This document shows, piece by piece, positions 7,692 to 17,220 of a DNA stretch of 49,161 nucleotides. The notes beneath the pieces were generated by a model. The model ran no database searches, had not been told where the DNA came from, and saw only the letters and a list, made by a program, of their open reading frames with translations. Source of the stretch: Balneolia bacterium. GTDB lineage: Bacteria; Bacteroidota; Rhodothermia; Balneolales; Cyclonatronaceae. The translations under genes were made by a program, and so were the position numbers. The stretch is taken from the NCBI GenBank assembly GCA_022565795.1, contig JAIUMA010000021.1:1-49161 (forward strand), given 5' to 3'. The number at the start of each line of letters is the position of its first letter. Within the stretch, counting starts at the first letter, position 1.

Positions 7692-8732
7692 ATGGCCGAT
7701 AGAAGGAAAAAACAGAATTCATTTGATGATATAAGCCAGCTTACTGGCGTTCAGAAAGTTGCGGCATTTATCATAGCTGTAGGCACAAAAACGTCTGCAG
7801 CAATGCTTAAGTCGATGAAGCAAAACGAAGTTGAGGAGATTACCCTCGAAATCGCTAAGATGAAAAATGTGAAGCCTGAAGTAATTGATGAAATACTTAA
7901 AGAGTATTACCAGTTGATGGAGGCAAAGAAGTACATCCTGGAGGGAGGTGTTGAGTATGCAGAACAGCTGCTAAACGAGTTAGGAGGCAATGCAAAGTCT
8001 GAGCAAATGCTTAAAAAGTTGAAAGCACAGACGGCCAGCAACGCGTTTGACGACTTTCAGGAAAGTAAAATTACCCAAGTTGCAAGCTTTATACAAAATG
8101 AGCATCCACAGGTAGCTGCACTAATATTCTCGCAGCTTCATACTGATAAATCGGCCGAAATTCTTAGCTATTTACCTCCGGAGATGCAGGCGGAAATCAT
8201 TTATCGACTCGCCTCAATGGAAAAGGTATCTCTTGAGGTAATCCAGGAAATTGAGGAAGTGATTAAAGAGCATATGGGTGGTCTCGATACTATGGGTGAT
8301 CGTGTGAATAGTGGTACTGCAACAGTAGCACAAATTCTGAACGATGCCGATATCGCCGTTGAGAAACATGTACTTGATATGATTAGCCAGAAAGATCCGC
8401 AGATGGCGAGTGATATTAAAGAGCAAATGTTCCTGTTCGAAGATATTATCCACTTCGATGACAAGACTGTACAGCTTATTGTTAATGAGATGGAGAAATC
8501 CGATCTGGTGCTGAGTTTGAAAGGAGTCGAGACCGAACTCACTCAGAAATTCCTCGGGAATATGTCTCAGCGAGCTGCTGCCATGCTTCAGGAAGATATG
8601 GAAGCCCTTGGACCAGTGCCGCTTAAAGATGTGAAAGAAGCGCAGCAAAAGGTAATCAAGAAAATCAAAGAGCTTGAAGAAAACGGACTTATTACTACGA
8701 GAAAAATGTCTGAGGAAGAAGTCGTTGAATAA
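7692..8732 (+). CDS. fliG: flagellar motor switch protein FliG
   Basis: A 346-aa protein of standard length. It has the N-terminal FliF-binding domain (LTGVQKVAAFIIAVG), the middle domain with the EHPQ motif (NEHPQVAALIFSQL) and the C-terminal torque-generating armadillo domain (MFLFEDIIHFDD, then LVLSLKGVETEL and the PVPLKDV segment). FliG joins the MS-ring to the C-ring and contacts MotA. Nothing unusual in domain order. It lies in the early operon after fliF. Confidence 0.97.
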   Translation: MADRRKKQNSFDDISQLTGVQKVAAFIIAVGTKTSAAMLKSMKQNEVEEITLEIAKMKNVKPEVIDEILKEYYQLMEAKKYILEGGVEYAEQLLNELGGNAKSEQMLKKLKAQTASNAFDDFQESKITQVASFIQNEHPQVAALIFSQLHTDKSAEILSYLPPEMQAEIIYRLASMEKVSLEVIQEIEEVIKEHMGGLDTMGDRVNSGTATVAQILNDADIAVEKHVLDMISQKDPQMASDIKEQMFLFEDIIHFDDKTVQLIVNEMEKSDLVLSLKGVETELTQKFLGNMSQRAAAMLQEDMEALGPVPLKDVKEAQQKVIKKIKELEENGLITTRKMSEEEVVE

Positions 8733-8766
8733 GTGCTCTGCAGACTTTCTAAAAGAGGATTGAACA

Positions 8767-9417
8767 TTGGAAAAGAAAAATGTTGCCAGGCTTAGCTATC
8801 AGATGATTTTTGAGGACTCAAAGCCTCACAATGCCGAGCCCACATTAGAGGAAAAGCTTGCTGAGGCTGAGAGGGTGCTTAAAGAAACAAACAGAAGGTG
8901 GCACAATAAGCTTAAAGCTGATGTTGAAAAAGCACAAAGGAAAGGTCTTGAAGAAGGTAAAGAGATAGGACGTAAAGAAGCCTACGATGAAATTGACAGC
9001 AAGATCGCAACTTTAAAAAAAGCATTTGAGCAGTCGCACGTGCAGTGGGCGGAACTGCAGGAAGATACCGCCCCGGCTATAATCAATCTGGCTTGTGACC
9101 TGTCGGATAAGATTATGGGGGCGAGGCCAGCGGAAGAAAGTACTGTTCTGGCCAGAATGAAACAGGAGCTGCGTGATGCTCTCAAAAAAATTGATGTGAA
9201 AACAAAGCCTGAACTTCGGATATGTGCGTCTGATGCAGATATAGTTTCACGGCTAATAGAACAGTATAGCGATGAAATGAGCATCAAAATTAAAGTAGAT
9301 GAGTCATGTGGACCAGGTGAGTTTGTACTTGAAAATAATCAGACTAAAGTAGTTAGAAAATTCAGCGTTCTACTGGAAGATTTCCGAAAGAGTCTGGCGC
9401 TACCTGATTGGAATTAG
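8767..9417 (+). CDS. fliH: flagellar export ATPase regulator FliH
   Basis: A 216-aa protein starting at TTG; no in-frame ATG is available before the conserved region, and an AAGAGGA ribosome site lies about 9 bases upstream. The N-terminal half is charged and coiled-coil-like, with the Gly-spaced stretch GLEEGKEIGRKEAYDE resembling the FliH GxxxG helix. The C-terminal half is the FliH/HrpE globular domain. FliH dimers bind FliI and tether it to the C-ring. Identification rests on pattern and on its place between fliG and fliI. Confidence 0.88.
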   Translation: MEKKNVARLSYQMIFEDSKPHNAEPTLEEKLAEAERVLKETNRRWHNKLKADVEKAQRKGLEEGKEIGRKEAYDEIDSKIATLKKAFEQSHVQWAELQEDTAPAIINLACDLSDKIMGARPAEESTVLARMKQELRDALKKIDVKTKPELRICASDADIVSRLIEQYSDEMSIKIKVDESCGPGEFVLENNQTKVVRKFSVLLEDFRKSLALPDWN

Positions 9418-9449
9418 AATCTCCTCATTAGTAGAAAGGGGACTTAGCG

Positions 9450-10802
9450 ATGACCCCTGAAATAGTAAATGTTATGAATATGGAGCAAGGGCTAGGCAAG
9501 TATGTCGGACGGACGACCCACCAAATGAAGCAGTTTTCATTTGGTGTAAAACGTTTTGGCAAGGTTTCTTCAGCTGTAGGGACAATAGTTGAATGTACCG
9601 GTCTTGAAGCAAGTATTGGCGAAAGTTTTTGTATTCATACAGTATCCGGTAATAAGGTAGTTGCTGAAGCGGTGGGTATAAAAGACGGCAATACACTACT
9701 AATACCCTACGACAGGGTTGATGGTATTAAATCAGGCTGCTTCGTTGAAACGCTTGGACAGACGTTAACAGTACCAGTTGGCGAGGAACTCCTTGGACGT
9801 GTAATCGATGCTAACGCCGAGCCAATTGACAAGTTAGGCCCCATACATTGTAAAGAGAGAAGTCCGGTGTACAAACAGCCACCATCTCCAATGGACAGAC
9901 AGCATATAGACAAGGTTATGTACACAGGCATACGCGCTATTGACTCCTTAAATACATTGGGCTTAGGCCAGCGTCTTGGGCTTTTTGCCGGTTCAGGAGT
10001 AGGAAAGAGCGTTCTTTTGGGAATGATAGCCAAGCACTCTGATGCAGATGTTAACGTAATTGCATTAATAGGAGAGAGGGGGCGTGAAGTCCAGGAGTTT
10101 ATTACTGAATCCTTGGGAGAGAGGGGCCTCGAAAGATCCGTAGTTGTAGCGGTAACCTCCGACTCTGCCGCGATGAGCAGAATTAAAGGTGCTTTTACGG
10201 CAACGGCTATTGCGGAATATTTCCGTGATCGCGGAAAAAATGTCCTCTTAATGATGGACTCTGTAACTCGCGTGGCTATGGCACAAAGAGAAATTGGCCT
10301 GGCATCCGGCGAGCCTCCAACAACCAAAGGGTATACTCCAAGCGTGTTTTCAGTGCTCCCGAAATTGCTTGAGAGAGCGGGGAAAACAGACCAGGGAAGC
10401 ATATCCGCCCTATATACTGTGCTTGTTGACAACGATGATATGAATGAGCCGATTGCTGATGCAGCCAGGTCTATATTAGATGGACATATCGTGCTCTCAC
10501 GCAGATTAGCGCATAAAAATCACTATCCGGCGATTGATATTTTGCAAAGCATTTCACGAGTAATGCCTAAGATTATAAGTGATAAGGATAGGCACATTGC
10601 TATGAAGGCACGGGAGATTCTTGCAACATATCGTGAGGCGGAAGACCTCATAAATATTGGTGCTTATGTGAAGGGCTCAAATCCTAAAATTGATGAGGCA
10701 ATCAAGAAAAATCCGGAATTGGAATCATTTTTGATACAGGACCTTAACGAAGCGGACTTCAGTGAGAATCTCTGGGAGTCTTTAAAAAAGATTATTCAGT
10801 AA
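9450..10802 (+). CDS. fliI: flagellum-specific export ATPase FliI
   Basis: A 450-aa F1-beta-like ATPase. Walker A is AGSGVGKS (residues 180-187), followed by IGERGREVQEF and Walker B in VLLMMDSVTR. The family signature PSVFSVLPKLLERAG is present. The C-terminal helical domain contains YREAEDLINIGAYVKGSNPKID. FliI energises unfolding and docking of export substrates with FliH and FliJ. All catalytic motifs look intact. Confidence 0.97.
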   Translation: MTPEIVNVMNMEQGLGKYVGRTTHQMKQFSFGVKRFGKVSSAVGTIVECTGLEASIGESFCIHTVSGNKVVAEAVGIKDGNTLLIPYDRVDGIKSGCFVETLGQTLTVPVGEELLGRVIDANAEPIDKLGPIHCKERSPVYKQPPSPMDRQHIDKVMYTGIRAIDSLNTLGLGQRLGLFAGSGVGKSVLLGMIAKHSDADVNVIALIGERGREVQEFITESLGERGLERSVVVAVTSDSAAMSRIKGAFTATAIAEYFRDRGKNVLLMMDSVTRVAMAQREIGLASGEPPTTKGYTPSVFSVLPKLLERAGKTDQGSISALYTVLVDNDDMNEPIADAARSILDGHIVLSRRLAHKNHYPAIDILQSISRVMPKIISDKDRHIAMKAREILATYREAEDLINIGAYVKGSNPKIDEAIKKNPELESFLIQDLNEADFSENLWESLKKIIQ

Positions 10803-10820
10803 TTAGCAGACTAGAAAAAT

Positions 10821-11249
10821 ATGAAGTTTAATTTTCCACTTGATTCTGTACTAAAGGTTAGAAAGCACGAAGAGAGCGTGCAAAAACTAAAACTGGCTAA
10901 AGAGATTCAGAAGAAAACCCAGATTAATGAATTACAGGCTGATGTAAGCGAAAAGCTAAAGCAGTTTGTGCAGCACTCCAACGGCAACAGCGCTGAGTCG
11001 ATTCATAACATAAGGGTTCATTCATTGTACCTGCAGCAAATACATTCGGATATGGAAAGTCTGAATGTAAAAGAGCACAAAGTAGAAAAGACCATAGAGT
11101 TAGAGAGAAAAGGACTTCAGGAAGCTTACAAAAAGCGCTACATACTTGAAAAAATGAAAGAATTCAAAAAGAAGGATTTCAATGAGGAAGTTCTGAAAGC
11201 CGAGCAGAGTTCACTTGATGAAATTTCCATTCAGTCTTTTAGTAAATAA
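10821..11249 (+). CDS. fliJ: flagellar export protein FliJ
   Basis: A 142-aa, highly charged, almost entirely helical protein opening with FNFPLDSVLKVRKHEE, the standard FliJ start, followed by an antiparallel coiled coil. FliJ inserts in the FliI hexamer like F1-gamma and links it to FlhA, also handling empty chaperones. Position directly after fliI supports the call. Confidence 0.9.
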   Translation: MKFNFPLDSVLKVRKHEESVQKLKLAKEIQKKTQINELQADVSEKLKQFVQHSNGNSAESIHNIRVHSLYLQQIHSDMESLNVKEHKVEKTIELERKGLQEAYKKRYILEKMKEFKKKDFNEEVLKAEQSSLDEISIQSFSK

Positions 11250-11251
11250 GA

Positions 11252-11848
11252 ATGCTTAATAAAGTCTTGAAAATACTAGGGATTTTATTCGTCCCCTTTC
11301 TGGTACTTCTGATAGTAATGTACTTCCTATACCCAAGAATCAATCCTGAGGGATATCAGGAAATTGTTGAAAGGTTTGATGAGACTTCAGCAGAGTCCGC
11401 AAGAATAGCAGATTTCAGGGGAATGGATATTAATCCACAGCATATGGATTCATTGCAGGCTGAGATGAACAGATTGCTTGCCGAGAGACAAAATCTGGAA
11501 GCAGTAGTGGACTCTCTAATGACGCAAAAAGAGCAGATGCTTAGCGTAATTGACACCCTGGAATCACAGCGGGATTCCGTAGAAATGCAGACTGTGTCTC
11601 TAAATGAAAGGGTTCCAGAGGGGCTGGAGGAAACAGCCGCATCAACACAGAGCAGCGAAGAGTTTGCTGAGAGAGTAAAAAGCTTATTAAATCTCGAGGA
11701 GGAAGAATTAGCCCCGATTTTAAGCAATCTTGAAGATCCTCAGCTAATAAGACTTTATTACAGCGCAGGTAGTATCCAAAGGGAAAAGCTGCTCAGATCG
11801 CTGTCACCGGAGCGAGCGGCCAGAATAATGCAAAAGATAATGTTATGA
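11252..11848 (+). CDS. MotE-like/MgtE_N-like flagellar protein
   Basis: A 198-aa protein with an N-terminal membrane anchor (about residues 5-27, LGILFVPFLVLLIVMYFL), a coiled coil (about 65-118) and a C-terminal domain. The end (LAPILSNLEDPQLIRLYYSAG, then LLRSLSPERAARIMQKIML in part) matches the MgtE N-terminal-like fold of MotE/YlxF-type proteins. In other bacteria such proteins act as periplasmic partners of stator or rod components and lie between fliJ and fliK, as here. Its stop overlaps the fliK start (ATGA). Exact function in this lineage is inferred. Confidence 0.7.
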   Translation: MLNKVLKILGILFVPFLVLLIVMYFLYPRINPEGYQEIVERFDETSAESARIADFRGMDINPQHMDSLQAEMNRLLAERQNLEAVVDSLMTQKEQMLSVIDTLESQRDSVEMQTVSLNERVPEGLEETAASTQSSEEFAERVKSLLNLEEEELAPILSNLEDPQLIRLYYSAGSIQREKLLRSLSPERAARIMQKIML

Positions 11849-13701
11849 TCAGGCCCTTCGACAATATAGTCACACCTGCTGATAAGCCGGCTGTTAGTAC
11901 ACAGAAATCGGCTGGCAGTACTAAAGATCCGGTATCGGGTAACAGTTTATTCCGGAACTATTATGAGAACCTGAAAAATAAGGGTGAAAAATCGGATTCT
12001 GCTAGTAAGCAAGAGACCGATACAGACACACCCCGTGATGAACAAAAGGTAGTGTCTTTAATTCCTGAAACAGAGTCTGCCGAATCATCAGACTCTGATT
12101 TGGCTGTTGTATACAGCGGTTATAATAGTCTTGCATCGGACGTGGGAACTGTAGAACCTGATAAGGTCATTTCAGGTTCTGCCAAAATAAATACCGCACT
12201 CGGAGCCGAAGATTCAGAAATTCGTGGAACCACTACAGTTTTGTCTTCTGATTTGCAGTCCGACAATAGGCTGGCTGTGGATCAGCAACTAAAACAGCCG
12301 CTTAAGGACTCCGGTTTTAAAAGCTCTACCGTTACGGTAAATCAGACGGCTCCAAGCCAGCCGCTACTCACCTCCTTAGGTCAAGGCCAGGCTCAGCCGG
12401 AAGGAGCCGTCAGTACTTCTATCCTGCAGCAGGCAATATCAGGAGTGCAAAAAAGTGCATATGAACCACTACCAGCAGAACAGCTTACAGAAAAGAATAA
12501 TGCAGGAAAACTTGGCCATGTGGTATCTTCGGCAGCCTCGTCCGCTCCGGAATTGAGATCGGACAGCTCAGTTTTTTTGAATGTGGTATCTAAAACTGAA
12601 GAGGCAACCGCAAAACCTGCTGCATCCCTTTTAAAAGAGCAAAAGTCATCAGTTTTAGTTCAGCAGCAAGAATTAAGTAAAACAACAGCTAAAGGAAGCA
12701 AAACGGAGCTTGAGCCTGAAAAGGTAAAAGCTTCAGATGCCGGCCTGTTCACCATGAAACCTTCGGCAGGCAGAGCACACTTAGCAAACTTCCAGACTCC
12801 TTCTTTATCTCCCGGCTTTCAAGCAAAAGGTGATGCTGTTTTAAAGCAGCAACAGCTTGTAGCTTACGGCGAAAACGGAATTAAAAGTGACACGGAACAG
12901 CCCACAATTGCAGCTTATCCTGAAGCCGAAATACTTCAGGGTCAGATAAAAAGTAATCCTCAGCAAATTACAAAGCTGACCTCGGAGACAAAGCGCGACC
13001 GTCTGAATCTTAGTAATACTTTTGAGCGCAACCGGGGCGAAGCGCCCAAAAACATGCTCTCAACCGGTTCTTCCAGTGAAATGCATTATAGAGAATGGCA
13101 GCAAGCTGTAGCAGGAGAGGTATACTCAGATCCGGAAGCGGATAGCATGTTTGGCTATGCCAGCGAAACTCAAGAGATCGTTTTTAATGAGTTAGATTCT
13201 GCTGAGCAAAAAGTGTCTAATGTTACAAGTCCTTCAAACTATGCTTTTGGGAGTGTCACAATGAGAAAGGACTTGGTTACCGGATTATCGAGGATAGTAC
13301 TGTCTACACCCACAAGTCCGAAGTCGCCTGAAGCATGGACCAAGCAGAACCTAACCCTTGAAGATGGAAGTAAGATTCACGTTGCATCCCGCGAGCAGGA
13401 CGGGCTTATTCAGCTCCGTATTGGTTCTGTATCACCAGAGCTAAATAAACTTCTTCAGCTCCATCAGCAGGATATTCGTGCACATCTTGAGAAGGAATGC
13501 AGCCTTAAAGTCGAATTGCAGTTTGACAATGAACAAGACCAGTCTGGCTTTGCTTTTTTTGAAGAAGATTCAAGGCAGTCAATGAGCAGGCGAAACCAAA
13601 TAAACCAAAATACCGCGTCTATACAAGCCGACGAAAAGCAAACTACTTCAAGGCAGAGTATAAGGCATTTTGGTTATAACAAGATGGAGTGGACAGCTTA
13701 A
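11845..13701 (+). CDS. fliK: flagellar hook-length control protein FliK
   Basis: A 618-aa protein. The first 450 residues are Ser/Ala/Gln-rich, low-complexity and presumably unfolded, as expected for a molecular ruler. The C-terminal region (about 490-590) has the Flg_hook domain pattern LTLEDGSKIHVASREQDG, LQLRIGSVSPEL-like sequence and LKVELQF, which interacts with FlhB to switch substrate specificity. Longer than the Salmonella protein (405 aa), which fits its poor conservation. Lies between the MotE-like gene and flgD. Confidence 0.88.
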   Translation: MIRPFDNIVTPADKPAVSTQKSAGSTKDPVSGNSLFRNYYENLKNKGEKSDSASKQETDTDTPRDEQKVVSLIPETESAESSDSDLAVVYSGYNSLASDVGTVEPDKVISGSAKINTALGAEDSEIRGTTTVLSSDLQSDNRLAVDQQLKQPLKDSGFKSSTVTVNQTAPSQPLLTSLGQGQAQPEGAVSTSILQQAISGVQKSAYEPLPAEQLTEKNNAGKLGHVVSSAASSAPELRSDSSVFLNVVSKTEEATAKPAASLLKEQKSSVLVQQQELSKTTAKGSKTELEPEKVKASDAGLFTMKPSAGRAHLANFQTPSLSPGFQAKGDAVLKQQQLVAYGENGIKSDTEQPTIAAYPEAEILQGQIKSNPQQITKLTSETKRDRLNLSNTFERNRGEAPKNMLSTGSSSEMHYREWQQAVAGEVYSDPEADSMFGYASETQEIVFNELDSAEQKVSNVTSPSNYAFGSVTMRKDLVTGLSRIVLSTPTSPKSPEAWTKQNLTLEDGSKIHVASREQDGLIQLRIGSVSPELNKLLQLHQQDIRAHLEKECSLKVELQFDNEQDQSGFAFFEEDSRQSMSRRNQINQNTASIQADEKQTTSRQSIRHFGYNKMEWTA

Positions 13702-13712
13702 CATAATTAACT

Positions 13713-14459
13713 ATGGATATTCAAGCACTTAATTCACTTACCTCCCAGACGTTTAATCAGCGGGGTTCGGACAATAAAAACAAATTGGGACAGCAGGAGT
13801 TCTTGCACTTGCTTGTAACGCAAATGCGCAACCAGGACCCGATGAACCCTCTGGATGGCGCTGATTTCGCATCCCAGTTAGCACAATTTAATTCTGTTGA
13901 GCAGCTGATAGGTGTAAATAATGAGCTGCAAGTGCTCAGGCAGGGTCAAGACTTGATGAGTATGAGTATGATAAACTCAATGGCTACCTCTCTTACCGGC
14001 AAAACAGTTAAGGCGCTAAGTAATGAGGTCTATTTGTCGGCAGATAAAACACCTGAAATAAAATACGAGTTAAAAAATTCGGCAGAGGAAGTTGAGATTG
14101 TAATTCGTAACAGTGCTGGTGCTGAGGTACGCCGCGAGAAGCTTGAAGGTATTCCAAGTGGAGACAACAGCTGGACATGGGATGGCCTGAACGATAACGG
14201 TATTCAGCTAACAGACGGTGAGTATACAGTTGAGGTTGTCGCAACTAACGACGGCTCGAAAGTCCCGGCAATGGTATTCACAGAAGGTACCGTAGAAACG
14301 GTTCGCTTTGAATCAAACGGAGTATTTGTAATGGTCAATAATATTCCGATACCGATAGGAAATGTACAGGAAGTTAGTAACGGCCCTGGTAATGACCCTT
14401 CACAGTATCCTTCAGGAAATCCAAATGGCAGAGCTGAAGCCAGAGCATTCACTTTGTAA
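13713..14459 (+). CDS. flgD: hook-cap/scaffold protein FlgD
   Basis: A 248-aa protein. The conserved N-terminal part contains LGQQEFLHLLVTQMRNQDP and NPLDGADFASQLAQFNSVEQL, diagnostic for FlgD. The C-terminal part has the FLIR-like Ig/FnIII module (WTWDGLNDNGIQLTDGEYTVEV). FlgD caps the growing hook and is needed for FlgE polymerisation. It is directly followed by flgE. Confidence 0.96.
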   Translation: MDIQALNSLTSQTFNQRGSDNKNKLGQQEFLHLLVTQMRNQDPMNPLDGADFASQLAQFNSVEQLIGVNNELQVLRQGQDLMSMSMINSMATSLTGKTVKALSNEVYLSADKTPEIKYELKNSAEEVEIVIRNSAGAEVRREKLEGIPSGDNSWTWDGLNDNGIQLTDGEYTVEVVATNDGSKVPAMVFTEGTVETVRFESNGVFVMVNNIPIPIGNVQEVSNGPGNDPSQYPSGNPNGRAEARAFTL

Positions 14460-14524
14460 AGCTTTGATGGATTACCGACAAAAATTTTAATTAAGAACAC
14501 CATAACCCAATAAAATAAAGAGTC

Positions 14525-16147
14525 ATGTCATTAATTAGATCATTAAACTCAGGTGTAAGTGGTTTGAGAGCATTTCAAACCCGGATGGATGTTATTGGTA
14601 ATAACATCGCGAATGTTGAAACTGCTGGCTTTAAATCCTCCAGAGTTACATTTACTGAAATGATGAACCAGCGTTTAGGCAGACCTGGCGGAGGCGGAGA
14701 GTCGTCACCGCAAAATAGTAACCAGGTTGGTTTGGGAGTTACTGTGGCATCAATCGACCGGAACTTTAGCCAGGGTGCAATCCAGACTACCGGGGTTGGA
14801 ACAGACCTGGCTATTCAAGGTGAGGGGTTCTTCCTTGTAAATTCCGGTGGGCAAGATCTTCTAACTCGCGCGGGTAACTTCACCTTTAATAAAGACGGCT
14901 ACCTTGTTGATCAAAGTGGTCGTTTCGTTCAGGGATATAATGCTGATAATGCCGGCAATATTCTGCCCGGTGGTATGACGAACAATATCATGGTCGATTT
15001 TGAAAACGCATTAGCTCCAAAACAAACAGATCTGGTTAAGATTGCAGGTAACCTTAATGCAAATACAAGCACAACTCAGGTTATTCAGGCGCTGAACGGT
15101 CTTACAACTGACGGTTCACATGCCGCTTTAGGTACAGACATCAATGATCTTGATCAAACCAACACCCCAATGGAAATTGGCGATGTTATTGAGATCGATG
15201 TCACATTGAACGATGGCACACAGCAAACCATAAGCTTCACGTACGGAACAGACGGAACCACTGTGGGTGAGATGATTGCAGCATTCAACGCCGATATAAC
15301 ACCTGAAGAGGGGGGGCTTTCACTGGTCGATGGAGTATTTGTTCTTCGTTCGAATTCATTAGGAGACAGCCAGCTTAATATAAACTCGATGCAGGTTAAC
15401 GGCGCTGGTGAAATTACGCTTCCAAATTTCCAGATAACGCAAAACGGAAATACCAATTCTAAAACTATTAGTACTACCGTTTTCGACAATCTGGGACGAG
15501 CTCACTCTCTGATTCTAGAATTTACTCAGGTTAATGAGAATGAATGGGAGTACACTGCCAGATTCCCGGACGGGCAGGAGATTACGAGCGGTGGTACAGG
15601 AACTGTTTCCTTCGATTCAAAAGGTAATCTCGTATCCGATAATTCCTTTGCACTAACTTTTGAACCCGGGAATGGTGCGAATACAACTACATTCGATATT
15701 TCTTTCGGCAGTAATCAGGATGGAACTGGCTTCACCCAATATGCTGGTTCTAACAGTGCTAAAGTAATAAGCCAGGACGGTTATCAGCAGGGTCAGCTTG
15801 TAGACCTAAATATTGATGCTGATGGTCGCGTAATGGGTATATACGATAATGGACAAAGTATGACCCTGGCACAGCTTGCTTTAGCCCAGGTTCAAAACCA
15901 AAATGGGCTTGAACTTGTGGAAGGTGGTGTATTTATGGCTACGTCATCAGCAGGTGAGATGTTTAAAGATACCGTAGCTAATATGGCGGGTACCAACATT
16001 ACAGCCGGTGCTTTAGAGAGTTCAAATGTAGACCTTGCTAAAGAGTTTACCGATATGATTGTTTCACAGAGAGCCTACCAGTCTAACGCAAGGGTTATTA
16101 GTACCTCAGATGATATGCTAATGGAGGCTGTGAATCTGAAGAGATAA
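14525..16147 (+). CDS. flgE: flagellar hook protein FlgE
   Basis: A 540-aa axial protein with the N-terminal rod/hook signature GNNIANVETAGFKSSRVTF, hook-type D1 motifs (GEGFFLV, LTRAGNFTFNKDGYLV) and the C-terminal helix (LAKEFTDMIVSQRAYQSNARVI). It has extra outer domains compared with the 402-aa Salmonella protein. It is the last gene of the first operon and is followed by a rho-independent terminator. Confidence 0.97.
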   Translation: MSLIRSLNSGVSGLRAFQTRMDVIGNNIANVETAGFKSSRVTFTEMMNQRLGRPGGGGESSPQNSNQVGLGVTVASIDRNFSQGAIQTTGVGTDLAIQGEGFFLVNSGGQDLLTRAGNFTFNKDGYLVDQSGRFVQGYNADNAGNILPGGMTNNIMVDFENALAPKQTDLVKIAGNLNANTSTTQVIQALNGLTTDGSHAALGTDINDLDQTNTPMEIGDVIEIDVTLNDGTQQTISFTYGTDGTTVGEMIAAFNADITPEEGGLSLVDGVFVLRSNSLGDSQLNINSMQVNGAGEITLPNFQITQNGNTNSKTISTTVFDNLGRAHSLILEFTQVNENEWEYTARFPDGQEITSGGTGTVSFDSKGNLVSDNSFALTFEPGNGANTTTFDISFGSNQDGTGFTQYAGSNSAKVISQDGYQQGQLVDLNIDADGRVMGIYDNGQSMTLAQLALAQVQNQNGLELVEGGVFMATSSAGEMFKDTVANMAGTNITAGALESSNVDLAKEFTDMIVSQRAYQSNARVISTSDDMLMEAVNLKR

Positions 16148-16172
16148 ATTTAAATTCAGAAGAGAACATCTG

Positions 16173-16226
16173 ACGCTTCGTTTTTTACCTCTTTAGAGGT
16201 TAAGGCGAAGCGTTTGTTATTTTATA
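16173..16226 (+). terminator. rho-independent terminator after flgE
   Basis: An 8-bp outer stem (ACGCTTCG at 16173-16180 with CGAAGCGT at 16205-16212) encloses a second hairpin (ACCTCTTTAGAGGT) and is followed by a T-rich tail. It closes the flgB-flgE operon and isolates it from motA. Confidence 0.75.
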
Positions 16227-16308
16227 GCATTAACACATTATTAAAGATGCTCTTACGGCGATACTTCTTCTCAAGTAAAAAAATACAGATTTGTTTACCT
16301 CTCTTCTT

Positions 16309-16334
16309 TAAGCTTTCAAACCGAGAGCCGATAA
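16309..16334 (+). promoter_or_regulatory. sigma-28 (FliA) promoter of motA operon
   Basis: TAAGCTTT, 10 bases, GCCGATAA. The -10 octamer is identical to the enterobacterial FliA consensus and the -35 differs from TAAAGTTT at two positions. The predicted start (about seven bases after the -10) is around 16341, immediately before the motA ATG at 16342, implying a leaderless or nearly leaderless mRNA. Confidence 0.75.
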
Positions 16335-16341
16335 GAAGGAT

Positions 16342-17220
16342 ATGCTAGACAAATCAACTATACTCGGATTTATTTCTGGTTTCGGTCTTATAATAGCCGC
16401 AATTCTGCTGCAAGGTGAGCTGGGACTATTCGTCAGCCTGACTTCGTTCCTGATTGTTAGTGGCGGAGTTATAGCAGCGACGATGATAAACTATAGCTTT
16501 GATAATATCAAAGATAGTTTTGCTGCATTTTCCAGACTTGCGGGCTCCAGCAATGTAGACCTGAGAACAGACATGGAGCTATTGAGCATGTTCTCAAGGA
16601 GGGTGAGATCAGGAGGCTTGTTGGTGCTTGATGACGATATTAAGTATATAGAAAACGATTTCCTTGAAAACAGCCTGAGACTAGCTGTAGACGGTTTCAA
16701 AAAAGAGAGTTTAGACAGTATTATGGTTGATGAGATAAAGAGTGCTGAAAGGCAGTCGGACATCTCCGTAAATGTAATGTTCTCCATGTCTGAGTATGCT
16801 CCAGCCTTCGGCATGATTGGTACCGTAATTGGTATGGTTCTGATGCTGCAGAATATCGAAGACCCGCAGTCTCTGGGCGCAGGCTTGTCGATTGCGTTGA
16901 TAACTACGCTTTATGGTACCATATTTGCAAATATGTTTTTTGGGCCGCTTGCAGGAAAGATGGAACATTTAAGTAAGCTGGATATCAATCGTAAACAAAT
17001 GATTCGCGTCGGTATTCTTTCGATGGTCGACGGGGAAAATCCCAGAATCATGGAAAAGAAAATGCTGATTTTCCTTGATCCTGCCAGCAGGGTTGAATAC
17101 ACCCGATACCATGAAGGGCTAAGAATTAGTAAAGAGAGAGATGAAAAGTTCTATAAGCATTGGATTGACCAACAAAACAAAGAATGGGAAGATCTAAGAA
17201 GAGTTCTGGAAACTGGTTAG
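16342..17220 (+). CDS. motA: flagellar stator protein MotA
   Basis: A 292-aa protein with four membrane segments. The first two are at the N-terminus (STILGFISGFGLIIAAILL; LTSFLIVSGGVIAATMI). A cytoplasmic torque loop follows, then the TM3-TM4 signature (APAFGMIGTVIGMVLML; SIALITTLYGTIFANMFFGP). It belongs to the MotA/PomA ion-channel family; coupling ion cannot be told from sequence alone. The start is fixed by the family's opening (M-x-K-S-T-I). An AAGGA sits only one base before the ATG, so it is poorly placed as a ribosome site. The 3' end overlaps motB by 37 bases. Confidence 0.95.
   Translation: MLDKSTILGFISGFGLIIAAILLQGELGLFVSLTSFLIVSGGVIAATMINYSFDNIKDSFAAFSRLAGSSNVDLRTDMELLSMFSRRVRSGGLLVLDDDIKYIENDFLENSLRLAVDGFKKESLDSIMVDEIKSAERQSDISVNVMFSMSEYAPAFGMIGTVIGMVLMLQNIEDPQSLGAGLSIALITTLYGTIFANMFFGPLAGKMEHLSKLDINRKQMIRVGILSMVDGENPRIMEKKMLIFLDPASRVEYTRYHEGLRISKERDEKFYKHWIDQQNKEWEDLRRVLETG

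Noticed and set aside
8201-8648. Two antisense ORFs of 113 and 144 codons within fliG
   Set aside because: Mirror frames of fliG with Ile/Ser-rich composition typical of antisense artefacts.
9707-10432. 241-codon minus-strand ORF within fliI
   Set aside because: Antisense shadow of a highly conserved ATPase gene.
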